A stretch of 36,092 nt of DNA. It comes from Prolixibacteraceae bacterium. GTDB taxonomy: Bacteria; Bacteroidota; Bacteroidia; Bacteroidales; Prolixibacteraceae. Positions 1 to 8,432 of the stretch are shown one piece after another. Made by a program: the position numbers and the translations under genes. The DNA lies in contig JAFGGY010000158.1 of the NCBI GenBank assembly GCA_016930365.1, positions 1-36,092 on the forward strand, in the 5' to 3' direction. Within the stretch, counting starts at the first letter, position 1; each line of letters begins with the position of its first letter. The notes under the pieces are model-generated. The model ran no database searches. It saw only the letters and a list, made by a program, of their open reading frames with translations, and had not been told where the DNA came from.

Positions 1-24
1 GGATGATTAAATTCATGCGAGTTC

Positions 25-40
25 CCCCGAAAAATCGGGG
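25..40. other. Small GC-rich stem-loop upstream of the first gene
   Basis: Perfect 6-bp inverted repeat CCCCGA / TCGGGG around an AAAA loop in an otherwise AT-rich stretch. No T-run follows on either strand, so it is not a convincing intrinsic terminator. It may be the 3' hairpin of the gene to the left, a short dispersed repeat, or part of the leader of the gene at 80. Bases 1-79 contain no recognisable coding end. Confidence 0.4.
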
Positions 41-79
41 CAGGCTATACGATACCATAAAAACAAACAATTTAATCGT

Positions 80-1864
80 ATGAAAAATAAATATCTGAAA
101 AGCGATTTACTACCCTTTGTTAAATGGCTGGTAGTGTTTATGACGCTGTTTTTCTATTTGCAAATAGAAGGGCGTTTTAACCTCTATTTTATGGAACAAT
201 GGCAACTCTTTTTGAACGATTGGGCGTATGTTGGCTCTACACTTTGGCAACCTGGTGGGGTGGTTCAGTTGGTATCCGGCTTTTTAATCCAGTTTTTTGT
301 TTATCCGTTTTGCGGGGCATTTATTTTTGCGCTAATACTAACGTTGATTGGGTTTTTCATAGCTTCGGTATTCGCAAAGTTGGCGTCTGGTTTTAGGCTT
401 TACGTATTCGCTTTATTGCCGGTAGTTTCGTTGTTGTTTTTGCAACATAGTGTAAATTATCAGTTGGCCGGAACCATTGCTTTTTTACTTTTTTCGGTAG
501 GATTGAACTATTATTTTAAAATACATACACTAAAAGGCAGGTTGTTATTTGATAGTTGTGTATCGTTAATGCTATATTTATTGGCAGGTCCTGTCGCTAC
601 ATTGTTTATCGTTTGTGTGTTGCTTATCGAATTGTTTAAACATTTCCGGAGCTCCTACCTTTTTCTTATCCCCGGGGTAATTGTTTATTTATCAGCTAAC
701 TTAAGTTTAAGACTGGGCGTATCCGGAGATATTAAACAGTTGTTATTGCCCCACGGATATTTTGAATATTCTCAAAATGAGCTAATGGTTTACCAAACGT
801 GGATTTTTATGCTTGCTCTTTTGTCGCTGGCTTTGCTTTTGCATTGGGTGAAAATAGTAAAGCGAAGTGTGTGGCAAACCGGTCTGGTGCTTCAATTTAT
901 TGTTGTTATTGGGTATGCATTCTATTGCCCTTCGTTTATGATTGATACCCGAAATGAACTTTTTAAAGAGCTGGAACATTATATAGGCCTTGAGGATTGG
1001 GATATGGTGCTGAAACGAAGCCAGAACAAAGGCACAAACAATTATCTCTGTCAGAATTGTCGAAACCTGGCTCTTGCCGAGAAAGGTGAATTGGCCGAAA
1101 AATTATTTGAATATCCGCAGGCAGGCATTCAAAATATTACTATTAATTGGGACAAAACAATCTATGTTTCTGCATTGCTGAGCGATGTGTATTTTTCGAT
1201 GGGGCACATAGCCATGTCTCAAAGAATGGCATTTGAAGCAGGCGGAAATGAAAACGGCAATAATTATAATCCGCGTATGCTTAAACGTCTGGTACAAACC
1301 AACCTGGTTTATGGACATTACCGGGTAGCCGAAAAATACATTGTTCTACTCGAAAAATCACTTTATTACCGAAAATGGGCACGTTTACAGCGTAAGTTCC
1401 TGAACAACGACAGTGCCATTGAGGCTGATTCATTGCTGGCAGCTAAGCGCAGATGCTTATTTCCCGAAAAATCAATATCCGGAAACGACGGCATCAATGT
1501 TGATTTGAAATATATCATTGAGCATAACCCTTCGCACCAGGCTTCTATACAATATTTAAGTGCTATGTATCTTTTGCTTAAGGACATACACAGTTTTAGA
1601 GAATTGGTTGAATATTATTACGAAACACCTGCATTACCCTATTTGCCCAAAGCTTTCCAGGAGTGTATGATGTTGTTTACATCATCCGATCCGGAAATTA
1701 TCGATTATTACAATATTTCCGACGAGGTGGTTCAGCGTTATCAAACATTCCGCACAATCAAAACCGACGAGGTTGTTCAGGAATACCAAAATATACTGAA
1801 CCACAAAACAGATAAAAAAGCTACATACTGGCATTATCTGTTATGTTACACCGAAAACAATTAG
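80..1864 (+). CDS. DUF6057-like integral membrane protein, function unknown
   Basis: A 594-residue protein in two halves. Residues about 12-285 hold roughly nine hydrophobic segments (for example 12-29, 60-100, 107-147, 158-209, 240-256 and 268-284). The remaining ~300 residues are soluble, helix-rich and TPR-like in texture, and carry a CxxC pair at C324/C327. I recognise the N-terminal pattern as the Bacteroidetes DUF6057 family, for which I know no established function. The ATG at 80 gives a short basic N-terminus before the first membrane segment. It is followed after 7 bases by a haem-motif lipoprotein and 7 bases later by a RidA-like protein, so the three are probably one operon. Inference: a membrane anchor or channel-like component of that unit. 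Confidence 0.8.
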   Translation: MKNKYLKSDLLPFVKWLVVFMTLFFYLQIEGRFNLYFMEQWQLFLNDWAYVGSTLWQPGGVVQLVSGFLIQFFVYPFCGAFIFALILTLIGFFIASVFAKLASGFRLYVFALLPVVSLLFLQHSVNYQLAGTIAFLLFSVGLNYYFKIHTLKGRLLFDSCVSLMLYLLAGPVATLFIVCVLLIELFKHFRSSYLFLIPGVIVYLSANLSLRLGVSGDIKQLLLPHGYFEYSQNELMVYQTWIFMLALLSLALLLHWVKIVKRSVWQTGLVLQFIVVIGYAFYCPSFMIDTRNELFKELEHYIGLEDWDMVLKRSQNKGTNNYLCQNCRNLALAEKGELAEKLFEYPQAGIQNITINWDKTIYVSALLSDVYFSMGHIAMSQRMAFEAGGNENGNNYNPRMLKRLVQTNLVYGHYRVAEKYIVLLEKSLYYRKWARLQRKFLNNDSAIEADSLLAAKRRCLFPEKSISGNDGINVDLKYIIEHNPSHQASIQYLSAMYLLLKDIHSFRELVEYYYETPALPYLPKAFQECMMLFTSSDPEIIDYYNISDEVVQRYQTFRTIKTDEVVQEYQNILNHKTDKKATYWHYLLCYTENN

Positions 1865-1871
1865 AAACGAA

Positions 1872-3350
1872 ATGCAGAAACTTAATTTCAAAATATGGTT
1901 CGTTGTGGTACAAGTGTTCATGCTTTTTTCGTGTACTGAAGAAATACATATCGAGGAAAATTTGGACAAATTTCCCGCAATTTTCCCCGATTACACCGAA
2001 GTTACCATCCCTGTTAATATTGCCCCGCTTCATTTTGCTATGAGCGATTCGTTGAAAAATAACGAGGCTTATGCTTTTTTCGAATCCCTTACCGAATCGA
2101 TTAAAGTTAAAGCCAAAAATTGCCAGTTTTCAATTGGCTATTCCGACTGGAAGAAATTGACTGCTGAGTCTAAAAACAAAAGCATTCAAGTTACGATTGT
2201 GGTAAAAAGAAATGAAAAGTGGGCTGCTTTCAAACCTTTCAATCTTTTTGTTTCTCCCGATTTGATTGATCCCTATATCGCATACCGGCTTATTGAACCC
2301 GGTTATGAAACATGGGGAAACATGGGCATATATCAGCGTTGCATAGAAAATTTTAAACAGACCCCAGTTGCAACAAACAAAACTACCGATAATAATTGCA
2401 TGAACTGTCACTCTTTTTGCATGCAATCTCCCGATAAAATGCTTTTTCATATGCGTAAAAATTTTGCGGGAACTTTTTTGATTAATGGCGATAGGGTAGA
2501 AAAGCTCAATACCAAAACACCACAAACCATTTCGCCACTTGTATATCCTTCGTGGCACCCATCGGGTAATTTTGTTGCTTCTTCGGTTAACGAAACAAAG
2601 CAAATGTTCCACAGTACCGATCCAAACCGCATTGAGGTGTTCGATTATAAGTCGGATGTGGTAGTATATGATGTTGATAAACATGAGATTTTTACATCGC
2701 CTTTATTGTTTTCTGAATCAGCGTTTGAAACTTTTCCTACTTTTTCACCTGATGGAGAGACTTTATATTTTTGCTCGGCCGATAGCATGACCATGCCCGA
2801 TGATTACGATAAGGTGAAATATAGCTTATGTTCTATCTCGTTTGATGCCAAAACCCGCAAATTTGGGAATAAAGTTGACACCTTATATCACGCACGTAAA
2901 AACGGGAAGAGTATTTCTTTTCCCCGTGTATCGCCTGATGGGCGTTACCTGATGTTCACACTTTTCGATTATGGTAATTTTTCGATATGGCATCGTGAAG
3001 CCGATCTGTATCTTATGGATTTGACAAACAATTCGCTCATTGCCCTGAACAATCTTAATAGTGATGAGACTGAAAGTTATCATTCGTGGAGCAGCAACAG
3101 CCGCTGGGTCGTTTTTAGCAGTCGTCGTATCGATGGGCTATACACACACCCTTTTTTTGCACACATCGATGAAAAGGGCAAGGCTTCAAAGCCTTTTATT
3201 CTGCCACAAGAGCAAGTTGATTTTTATATGCAATTCATGAAATCGTTTAATATTCCTGAATTTGTGAAGGGCGAAATAACGATGAGTCCTTACCAAATAA
3301 CACAAAAAGCCCGTAAAGACAAAGGTGTAGATGTACTGTTTAATAAGTAA
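1872..3350 (+). CDS. Lipoprotein with CxxCH haem c motif and TolB-like PD40 beta-propeller
   Basis: This 492-residue protein starts with a lipoprotein signal peptide (hydrophobic 8-19, then LFSC with the lipid-acceptor cysteine at C21), so it should be anchored on the outer face of a membrane. Residues about 30-170 form an N-terminal domain without a recognisable motif. C176-M-N-C179-H180 is a canonical CxxCH haem c attachment site, with an extra C183 nearby. From about 220 onward come PD40/WD40-like repeats, visible as PSWHPSG (226-232), FSPDGETLYF (291-300), VSPDGRYLMF (353-362) and SWSSNSRWVVF (405-415). I know the TolB/PD40 fold as a ligand- or protein-binding propeller; the redox role is inferred from the single haem motif. 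It sits 7 bases after the membrane protein gene and 7 bases before the RidA-like gene. Confidence 0.8.
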   Translation: MQKLNFKIWFVVVQVFMLFSCTEEIHIEENLDKFPAIFPDYTEVTIPVNIAPLHFAMSDSLKNNEAYAFFESLTESIKVKAKNCQFSIGYSDWKKLTAESKNKSIQVTIVVKRNEKWAAFKPFNLFVSPDLIDPYIAYRLIEPGYETWGNMGIYQRCIENFKQTPVATNKTTDNNCMNCHSFCMQSPDKMLFHMRKNFAGTFLINGDRVEKLNTKTPQTISPLVYPSWHPSGNFVASSVNETKQMFHSTDPNRIEVFDYKSDVVVYDVDKHEIFTSPLLFSESAFETFPTFSPDGETLYFCSADSMTMPDDYDKVKYSLCSISFDAKTRKFGNKVDTLYHARKNGKSISFPRVSPDGRYLMFTLFDYGNFSIWHREADLYLMDLTNNSLIALNNLNSDETESYHSWSSNSRWVVFSSRRIDGLYTHPFFAHIDEKGKASKPFILPQEQVDFYMQFMKSFNIPEFVKGEITMSPYQITQKARKDKGVDVLFNK

Positions 3351-3357
3351 TTAACAA

Positions 3358-4506
3358 ATGACAGCGAAATATAATACAATACATTTTGATAATTTAAAGA
3401 CACGGGTAACTTACAGCCTGTTTGGAGAGAGGAATAGGGTAACAGAATTTCATGCCATAATAGAGCTTACCGATTATGATTCGCCAGCCGCTGAACAATT
3501 CGACAAATTGAATGATTCTGTTTTGCAGTTGTTTTCCTGTCCTTTTTTGGCAAATGTTTCGATAGTTTGGAAACGCTATTTTGTAAGCGATGCCGCTAAT
3601 CAATTTGGTTTTCTTCAACAAACAGAAAATGAGGCGGTATCGGTGGTGCAGCAGTCTCCACTTAATGGCAGCAAAGCAATACTTTGGGTTTATGGGGTAG
3701 AAAATGTAAAAATGGAAGTAATGCCTGATGGTGCGGTTATAATGAAACGACCGAATTACGCACATGTTTTTTATACGCAGTTGCACGAAAAGACAGGTAG
3801 CTCTTTTCAGCAAACAACCCGTGTTTTTGAAAAGTACATAACGAGTCTTGGCAACCTACATTCAACACTCGAAGCGAATTGTATCCGCACCTGGCTGTTT
3901 ATACAAAATGTGGATAATCAGTATGCCCAAATGGTGGAAGCCCGAAAGTTGCTCTTTGACGCAGAAAACATGACTTCCAATACACATTACATTGCCAGCA
4001 CGGGAATTGAAGGGAGATACATCAACCCCAATGTTATTGTTTTAATGGATGCGTATGCTATTCCTGAAATAAAGAAAGAGCAGATTATTTATTTGAATGG
4101 AGCAAGCCATTTAAACCCTACGCATGAGTATGGGGTTACTTTCGAACGTGGAACCATTGTTCAGTTTGGCGATCGCAGACATGTGTTTATTTCGGGCACA
4201 GCCAGCATTAATAATTCAGGCCAAGCTGTTCACCTGTTGAATATTGAAATGCAAATCAACCGGGTGCTTGAAAATATAAGTGTTTTGCTCCAGGAAGCAA
4301 ATTGCGAAATGGATGATATAGCCTATCTCATTATATATCTTCGCGATATTGCTGATTATAAAACCGTTGAATCGTATATCGAAAACAAATATCCACACAT
4401 CCCCAAGGTTATTGTATTGGCACCCGTTTGCCGACCAGAATGGTTGATAGAAATGGAATGCATGGCTGTAAAATTTATAAAGGATTCTCGTTTTGCGTGT
4501 TATTAG
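3358..4506 (+). CDS. Two-domain RidA/YjgF-like (chorismatase-like) protein
   Basis: The 382-residue protein has no signal peptide and is probably cytoplasmic. The C-terminal part, about 245-375, matches the RidA/YjgF fold: a FISGTASI strand (277-284), a long helix around 291-315, and the end motif CRPEWLIEME (358-367), where R359 and the acidic residue near 366 occupy positions used for substrate binding in this superfamily. The N-terminal half looks like a second, diverged domain ending in THYIASTGIEGR (209-220). A pseudo-duplicated RidA fold of this size is the architecture of chorismatases (FkbO/Hyg5), so that family is the closest guess, but single-domain RidA imine deaminases are about 125 residues and the substrate here is unknown. 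It is the last gene of the three-gene unit and converges on the kinase gene ending at 4588. Confidence 0.75.
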   Translation: MTAKYNTIHFDNLKTRVTYSLFGERNRVTEFHAIIELTDYDSPAAEQFDKLNDSVLQLFSCPFLANVSIVWKRYFVSDAANQFGFLQQTENEAVSVVQQSPLNGSKAILWVYGVENVKMEVMPDGAVIMKRPNYAHVFYTQLHEKTGSSFQQTTRVFEKYITSLGNLHSTLEANCIRTWLFIQNVDNQYAQMVEARKLLFDAENMTSNTHYIASTGIEGRYINPNVIVLMDAYAIPEIKKEQIIYLNGASHLNPTHEYGVTFERGTIVQFGDRRHVFISGTASINNSGQAVHLLNIEMQINRVLENISVLLQEANCEMDDIAYLIIYLRDIADYKTVESYIENKYPHIPKVIVLAPVCRPEWLIEMECMAVKFIKDSRFACY

Positions 4507-4587
4507 TAATGATTAATGAATTTTAGGTAGTTCTGTCGAAGGCAATTTGAAACGATTGAAATCAAAAGATGCGATGGAGATAACTTG

Positions 4588-5697
4588 TTATGCAACAGGT
4601 ATTTCGAAGCTAAATGTGCTGCCTTCTCCAGGTGCGCTTTCAATATCTAAGCGGGTGCCCATCATTTCGAGAAAATCAGTACATACTTTTAGTCCCAGCC
4701 CGGTTCCCTTTTCGGTGTTGGTGCCGTGTGTGCTGTAAATGGTATGTCTATCGTTAATTTTATCGATTTGTTTCTGCGTAAGGCCAATGCCCGAATCCTT
4801 GATGAGTATTCGTGCTTTATTTTGTGATGTTTTGACGATTATGGCGATCGCTCCGCCGGGATTGGTAAATTTTACGGCATTGATAAAAAGATTGCGTACC
4901 ACGAAAAGCAGCATGTTCTTATCGGTTCGGATTGTTAAATTTTCAGGAAATTGTTTGGTGACTGTGATTTTTTTGAGATGCGCAATTTCTTGCAGGGCTT
5001 GTATATGCGAAGCGCAAAACGAACCCAGTATAAAATCTTCAATGAGTGGTTCAATGCGTTTTGTCTGGCTCAGAGTCCACTGTAATAGGTTGTCGATTAG
5101 TGTATAACTTGCGTTTGTGGCAATTTTTAGCTGTTCAACATATTCGCGAGCCTCTTTTGGTGAATGATCGATAGCTTCGTCGAGCAAATCGGTAAAGCCC
5201 ATAATCGATTGCATGGGCGATTTTAAGTCGTGCGATAAAATAGAAAGAAAGGTGTCGCGCGTAGCGATTGTTTGTTCAAGTTCGTCCTTTGCCAGTTTTA
5301 GTTCATTTTCAATCGTTTTTCGGCTGCTAATGTCGTGAATAAAAGCGATTAGACGCTTTTTACCTTTAATCGTGGCCCATTTTGTGCATATCTCGGTGGA
5401 AAAAAAGCTTCCGTCTTTTTTCATGTTTACTCGTTCGGCATATGCATCGCCGGTAAGATGTTCGTCGCGGATATGTTCGGGCAGGGTGGCAGCATAATCG
5501 GGTGGTACAAGTTTGCTGATGTGGACGTTTTTTAGCTCGCCGGGTTGGTATCCAAACATTTTTTCAGCAGCCTGGTTGCAGTCGATAATTGTTCCGGTTT
5601 CATCTTCAATAAAAATACCATCGGTAGCGATATCGAAAAGTGTTTTAAACTCCGAATGGGAAATTTCTTCCTTAATGGGTTGTTCCTTAAAACTCAT
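4588..5697 (-). CDS. PAS-domain sensor histidine kinase (cytoplasmic)
   Basis: A soluble histidine kinase of 369 residues from the ATG at 5697; an in-frame ATG at 5724 would add nine residues (MPGFIIFIN). I prefer 5697 because the extra residues look like chance hydrophobic sequence, and neither start has a clear ribosome site. In the long numbering a single PAS domain spans about 25-135 and ends in the typical FIHDISSRK; a helical linker leads to the H box LSHDLKSPM with the phospho-acceptor H165. The N box is around 278-282 (RNLFINAVKF), G1 is DSGIGL (310-315) and G2 is GTGLGL (340-345). It has no membrane segment, receiver domain or adjacent response regulator. It lies downstream of another PAS kinase on the same strand, 110 bases away, and may be cotranscribed with it. 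Confidence 0.88.
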   Translation of the reverse strand: MSFKEQPIKEEISHSEFKTLFDIATDGIFIEDETGTIIDCNQAAEKMFGYQPGELKNVHISKLVPPDYAATLPEHIRDEHLTGDAYAERVNMKKDGSFFSTEICTKWATIKGKKRLIAFIHDISSRKTIENELKLAKDELEQTIATRDTFLSILSHDLKSPMQSIMGFTDLLDEAIDHSPKEAREYVEQLKIATNASYTLIDNLLQWTLSQTKRIEPLIEDFILGSFCASHIQALQEIAHLKKITVTKQFPENLTIRTDKNMLLFVVRNLFINAVKFTNPGGAIAIIVKTSQNKARILIKDSGIGLTQKQIDKINDRHTIYSTHGTNTEKGTGLGLKVCTDFLEMMGTRLDIESAPGEGSTFSFEIPVA

Positions 5698-5807
5698 ATT
5701 GATGAAAATAATGAAGCCAGGCATATCAGGCCGTCAAAACCAGTTTTTACAAATAAGCCAGAAATTTAAAAAATAAAATGAAAGCAAAACATGATTTATA
5801 GAATATT

Positions 5808-8312
5808 TTAAATCGTAGGCAAGGTAAAATAAAAAGTGCTGCCTGTTTCTCCCGATTTTTCATCGGGATTGCTTTCGACCCATATTTTTCCCTCGTGTTT
5901 TTTTACAAATTCTTTACAAAGTATAAGCCCAAGTCCGCTGCTGGGTTCGTTTTGTGTGCCTTCGCGCTTAACCGATTTGCTTATTTTAAAGAGGTCTTTC
6001 TGGATTGATTTGCTCATGCCTATACCCGTATCGGCTACCGATACCACAATTTGTTGGCTGTTGTTGGCCGATGGAGTAGCTTTTAGGGTGATTGTACCTT
6101 CTTTATGGGTGAATTTTATGGCATTTGAAATGAGGTTGCGCAAAATCGTTTCGAGCATGTAGCGGTCGGCGCGTACCTTTGTGTTTTTAGGAATATGGTT
6201 GATTATTGAGATGCTCTTTTTGTTGGCTGTTTCAATAAGGCTTTCGATGCTTTTTTCTGCTTTTTCAAACAGATCAAGTATTTCGGGAGTGAAACTTCCA
6301 GATCCGCGTTGTACCATCGACCAGTCGAGCAGGTTGCTGAGTAAATCGTACATGTTGTGAGCCGATTTGTCGAGGCTTTGGGTGAGCCCATGCAGTTGAT
6401 CGTCGTTGAGATTGTGCATTTCGTTGGCTATTAGGTTGGTGATGCCCATGAATGTGTTAAACGGGCTACGAAGATCGTGTGCGATGATGGTGAAAAAACG
6501 GTCTTTTTCGGCATTAATTTTTTTTAGTTTCTTGTTGGTTTGGCGAATTTCTTTTTGATGTTTAATTTCCTGGCTAATGTCTTCTTTGATACCTACAAAG
6601 TGGGTTATTTTCCCATATTGGTCGATAATCGACGATATCGATGTTTTTTCCCAATAAAGTTTCCCGTTCTTTTTTTTGTTTAAAAGTACTCCGATCCATT
6701 CTTTTCCCAATAGGATGGTATTCCATAAGTTCTCGTAGGTGCTGAGCTCGGTTTTACCCGATTGCAGAATGCGTGGGTTTCTGCCAATTACTTCTTCGCG
6801 GCTGTAACCCGATGTTTCGGTAAATCGTGGATTTACGTATTCGATGGTACCATTAATATCTGTAATCACAATCGATACAGAACTGTGTTTCACGGCCTGT
6901 TCGAGTTTGTGCGATTGTGCTTCGGCACTTTTTCGTTTGGTAATATCGTGAAAGTTAATAAGAATGCCGTTGATGGCCGGGTTTTTTAAATGGTTGGTTG
7001 CCGATATTTCAATGTTGTGATAGCTGCCATTGTGATGAAGAAACCGTAGGTCGATAAGCTTTGAGGTTACTTCTCTCCGAAGCATTTTAAAGAAATGATT
7101 TTTTAACTCTTGATGGTCGTCGGGGTGTACAAAATCGACTACGTTTTTATGTAAAACTTCATCCGTTTGCCAGCCAAAATGACTGGTAATGTTTGGGGTT
7201 ATAAACGAGCAAAAGCCTTTTAAATCGACTATGGCAATAACATCCCAGATGCCGGCAATCATTTGCTTGTGTTTTTGCTCGCTACGAATCAGGTGCTCGG
7301 CAGCTTGCTTGTTCTCGAGGTATAGCCCCGTTTGGTTGGCAAAAAGCGCAGCAATACGGGTGTTGGGTTTAAGTTTTCGGGGGTAAAGTATGGTAAAGTC
7401 GCCTGCAATCATCTGGTCTTTTTTAATTTTTACCAAATGAGCTTCTCCAAGGTCAAAAGCATTTTCTATGTTTTTTATGTCTTCCTCTGAAATGATATGC
7501 CCGGCAAGTTCGCCCAGATTTTTGAAAATGGTAGTTGTGTTATTTTTTATTTTTTCCTCGCGCAAGCGATCGCGATTCCAAACCCGGCTAAGGATGTTCA
7601 TTTTATTTAACTTAATGCTTTCGGGGGTTTTGTGCGGGTTTTTTACCGAAACAGCTATGGTTTTAAAATTCCAAGTTCCTGGTTGATACAGGTTGAACGA
7701 TACAATTTCTGCATCCGAAAGCTTAAGCATAGTGTCGGCAAGTTCCTGGTACGAAACATCATCGCGAATGTTTCGTATAAAATCTTCGGAAGCTTGCAAC
7801 ACCAAATCCATTTTTTGACGTTCAAGTACTTCTTTGTCGATATCCTGAAAGGTGCCAATTATTTTTACGGTGTTACCTTGTTTGTCGCAATCGGGTTTAG
7901 CACATACATTAACCCATTTCGGATTTTTCTTTTCGGTAATAATTTGAAGCTCAAGATCAATGGGTATTTGTTTTTGGATGCATTGCTCTATGGCTTTTGC
8001 CAGTACTATTTTATGTGCGGGAATGTAAAATGTGAACGCTTTATCGAGCGATGGTGTAAAATGTTCGTCGGCTTCAATAATGTTGAAAATCTCATTGGTG
8101 TAGTATAGTTTATTGGTATTCAGGTTAAGCTCCCATCCCCCCACACGGGCAATTTTGTTGGTTTCGTTTAAAAGCGACTGGTTTTGCGAATATTCTTCGA
8201 TTTGGCTTTCCGATACAAACAAGCCATTATTTTGCTTTTCTCTCAGCTTTTGATTTTCGGCTTTAAGTATCTCTATTTGTTTTTTGAGCAACGTAATATT
8301 TTGGTTGTTCAT
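5808..8312 (-). CDS. Multi-PAS/GAF sensor histidine kinase
   Basis: A soluble 834-residue kinase. Residues 1-50 are a coiled coil (heptad-like K/E/L/I), followed by a PAS domain (about 55-160, opening ARVGGWELN), a GAF-like domain (about 170-335), a second PAS (about 345-460) and a third PAS (about 465-580, with the NPRILQSGK motif). The H box is IIAHDLRSPF with H612; N box 724-734, G1 DTGIGM (761-766) and G2 GLGLIL (793-798) are all present, so it should be active. No transmembrane segment is visible, so the signal is probably intracellular. Its third PAS and catalytic half closely resemble those of the membrane kinase at 26878-28992, including the NEPSSGLGL block, which marks them as paralogues. 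No response regulator is adjacent. Confidence 0.88.
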   Translation of the reverse strand: MNNQNITLLKKQIEILKAENQKLREKQNNGLFVSESQIEEYSQNQSLLNETNKIARVGGWELNLNTNKLYYTNEIFNIIEADEHFTPSLDKAFTFYIPAHKIVLAKAIEQCIQKQIPIDLELQIITEKKNPKWVNVCAKPDCDKQGNTVKIIGTFQDIDKEVLERQKMDLVLQASEDFIRNIRDDVSYQELADTMLKLSDAEIVSFNLYQPGTWNFKTIAVSVKNPHKTPESIKLNKMNILSRVWNRDRLREEKIKNNTTTIFKNLGELAGHIISEEDIKNIENAFDLGEAHLVKIKKDQMIAGDFTILYPRKLKPNTRIAALFANQTGLYLENKQAAEHLIRSEQKHKQMIAGIWDVIAIVDLKGFCSFITPNITSHFGWQTDEVLHKNVVDFVHPDDHQELKNHFFKMLRREVTSKLIDLRFLHHNGSYHNIEISATNHLKNPAINGILINFHDITKRKSAEAQSHKLEQAVKHSSVSIVITDINGTIEYVNPRFTETSGYSREEVIGRNPRILQSGKTELSTYENLWNTILLGKEWIGVLLNKKKNGKLYWEKTSISSIIDQYGKITHFVGIKEDISQEIKHQKEIRQTNKKLKKINAEKDRFFTIIAHDLRSPFNTFMGITNLIANEMHNLNDDQLHGLTQSLDKSAHNMYDLLSNLLDWSMVQRGSGSFTPEILDLFEKAEKSIESLIETANKKSISIINHIPKNTKVRADRYMLETILRNLISNAIKFTHKEGTITLKATPSANNSQQIVVSVADTGIGMSKSIQKDLFKISKSVKREGTQNEPSSGLGLILCKEFVKKHEGKIWVESNPDEKSGETGSTFYFTLPTI

Positions 8313-8432
8313 ACTTTTCTGCTTTAATTTTGAAGCTATAATTTACGCAATTCAATGGTTTAAATGCAAACTGTTGATGTGTTTTTACCTAAAACGGAAA
8401 TCTGTTGATGCTGGTTTAAGGTAGGCTTGCTT

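Noticed and set aside
2130-2684. 184-codon open frame on the minus strand inside the haem-motif lipoprotein gene
   Set aside because: It is antisense to a gene with clear motifs, has no recognisable family features and an odd composition; a shadow frame.
3394-3813. 139-codon minus-strand frame inside the RidA-like gene
   Set aside because: Shadow of the plus-strand gene, no family resemblance, no leader.
7632-8108. 158-codon plus-strand frame inside the multi-PAS kinase gene
   Set aside because: It lies opposite conserved PAS/GAF sequence, is rich in F/Y/C as expected of antisense reading, and has no motif.
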